NCBI GenBank assembly: GCA_002785325.1
Contig: PFMH01000044.1
Coordinates: 1 to 13,218 of the forward strand
Reading direction: 5' to 3'
Source: a bacterium (Candidatus Howlettbacteria) CG_4_10_14_0_8_um_filter_40_9
GTDB taxonomy: Bacteria > Patescibacteriota > CPR2 > UBA1875 > GCA-2785325
Length of the DNA: 13,218 bases
In this document: one piece after another, positions 12,762 to 13,218 of the stretch
Layout: the number at the start of each line of letters is the position of its first letter
Numbering within the stretch: position 1 is the stretch's first letter
Translations under genes and position numbers: made by a program
The notes under the pieces: model-generated
Told to the model about the DNA's origin: nothing
What the model saw: only the letters and a program-made list of their open reading frames with translations
The model's database searches: none

Positions 12762-12902
12762 AATTCTCCTTCGTCAAATTTTCCTACTAATTACAAATTT
12801 ATACTAATATACGAATATCAATTAAACAACTTTTTCAGTATTTGTACATTCGTAAAGATTGGTACATTAGTAGAATCATACCACAACCGTTTTTTTAGAA
12901 CA

Positions 12903-12934
12903 ACGGAGCTTTTCGGTTTACCGAAAAGCTCCGT
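12903..12934. repeat. Perfect 14-bp stem hairpin between the right-edge gene and gap
   Basis: ACGGAGCTTTTCGG (12903-12916) and CCGAAAAGCTCCGT (12921-12934) are perfect inverted repeats around a 4-base loop. It lies 56 bases past the stop codon of the right-edge gene and is probably its transcript-end structure. The minus-strand bases that follow (TGTTCTAAAAAAACGG) lack a good T-run. On the + strand a T-run precedes rather than follows the stem. Confidence 0.7.
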
Positions 12935-12970
12935 CCAAGAGCCAAATTTCCAAGGGTCCAAAGAACCCAA
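12935..12970. repeat. Degenerate 7-9 bp CCAA tandem repeat
   Basis: CCAA begins at 12935, 12942, 12950, 12958 and 12967 on the + strand, so on the minus strand TTGG recurs about every 8 bases between the right-edge gene and the perfect hairpin. It is non-coding as far as I can see. Confidence 0.4.
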
Positions 12971-12990
12971 GGAATCAAGGCTCCCATTTC

Positions 12991-13218
12991 CTACTTGCAG
13001 GAACGGCCGAAACAAGCGTAGTCGTTCCAATCGTGCTCGAAGTAGGACAGGCCAACGTCGCGATAATCGAGACCTATATATGCTACGCACTCGCAGCCGC
13101 TCGCATCGCGGAAACGCGCTCCAAAAGCGGTAATAAATTTCACTCCCGCTTCCAAAAGCTCATCACGGTACTCGACGAATTCTATGAGGTTGGCGAGGTC
13201 GAAAACTAACCCCTCATC
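12991..13218 (-). CDS. C-terminal 75 residues of an unknown protein, cut by the right edge
   Basis: The minus-strand frame is open from base 13218 to a TAG at 12991. It reads DEGLVFDLANLIEFVEYRDE (first 20 visible residues), then LLEAGVKFITAFGARFRDASGCECVAYIG in part, and ends DWNDYACFGRSCK. Amino acid use (Leu, Glu, Asp, aromatic residues, several Cys) looks like real protein, unlike the Arg-rich overlapping frame at 12818-13090. I recognise no domain. The visible part is mixed helix and strand with four cysteines in the last 35 or so residues, and no membrane segment. The start and full length lie outside the window. It is on the same strand as gap, about 230 bases upstream of it, with a strong hairpin between. 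Confidence 0.6.
   Translation of the reverse strand, partial: DEGLVFDLANLIEFVEYRDELLEAGVKFITAFGARFRDASGCECVAYIGLDYRDVGLSYFEHDWNDYACFGRSCK

Noticed and set aside
12818..13090. 90-codon minus frame
   Set aside because: It runs through the perfect hairpin and CCAA repeats and overlaps, out of frame, the more protein-like partial gene ending at 12991.
12636..13133. 165-codon + strand frame at the right end
   Set aside because: It overlaps the gap start, the hairpin and the right-edge gene, has low-complexity Asn/Tyr- and Arg-rich composition, and has no ribosome site or family resemblance.
1..13218. Recoded UGA (as in Gracilibacteria or Absconditabacteria)
   Set aside because: All recognised genes are full length with standard stops, and no in-frame UGA is needed in any of them.

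Overview
The window reads as ordinary bacterial chromosome in the standard genetic code, with one gene cut off at each edge. I infer a member of the Candidate Phyla Radiation (Patescibacteria, Parcubacteria-like). The reasons are a compact central carbon cluster, several genes with no Shine-Dalgarno sequence, a giant LamG/DUF2341/FN3/Gly-rich surface protein, AT-rich intergenic repeats and repeats inserted inside coding sequence. No rRNA, tRNA or taxonomic marker is present, so this placement is tentative.

Layout from left to right. 1-2775 (-): the N-terminal 925 residues of a very long exported LamG/FN3 protein. 2896-3625: a REP-associated tyrosine transposase (RAYT, -) bracketed by inverted copies of a short palindrome, with a third copy inside its own coding sequence. 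3630-6110 (-): phosphoenolpyruvate synthase with a palindromic repeat inserted in frame. 6111-6477: a regulatory region holding a possible leader peptide, a UUCG-capped hairpin and an AT-rich dyad on the ppsA side. On the other side it holds a strong promoter with 20-bp-spaced operator repeats driving a divergent two-gene operon. 6478-7463 (+): a MerR-type HTH fused to a GHKL ATPase, followed by a STAS-like (DUF4325) protein. These are the only clear + strand genes and the best candidate for an under-described regulatory system. 7521-12761 (-): a small four-helix membrane protein, fba (class II aldolase), tpiA, pgk, a small unknown protein, and gap. 12991-13218 (-): the C-terminus of an unknown protein.

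Metabolically, gap, pgk, tpiA and fba supply a continuous set of reversible steps between fructose-1,6-bisphosphate and 3-phosphoglycerate. PpsA links pyruvate and PEP, so the region encodes most of lower glycolysis/gluconeogenesis. Transcription of the cluster would run gap to fba, but there are internal promoters (pgk, tpiA), a terminator after gap and repeat-rich spacers, so it is probably several transcripts.

Three promoters (RAYT, tpiA and the HTH-ATPase) place the predicted +1 within a few bases of the start codon, which suggests leaderless mRNAs. ppsA, gap and the membrane protein have good Shine-Dalgarno sequences.
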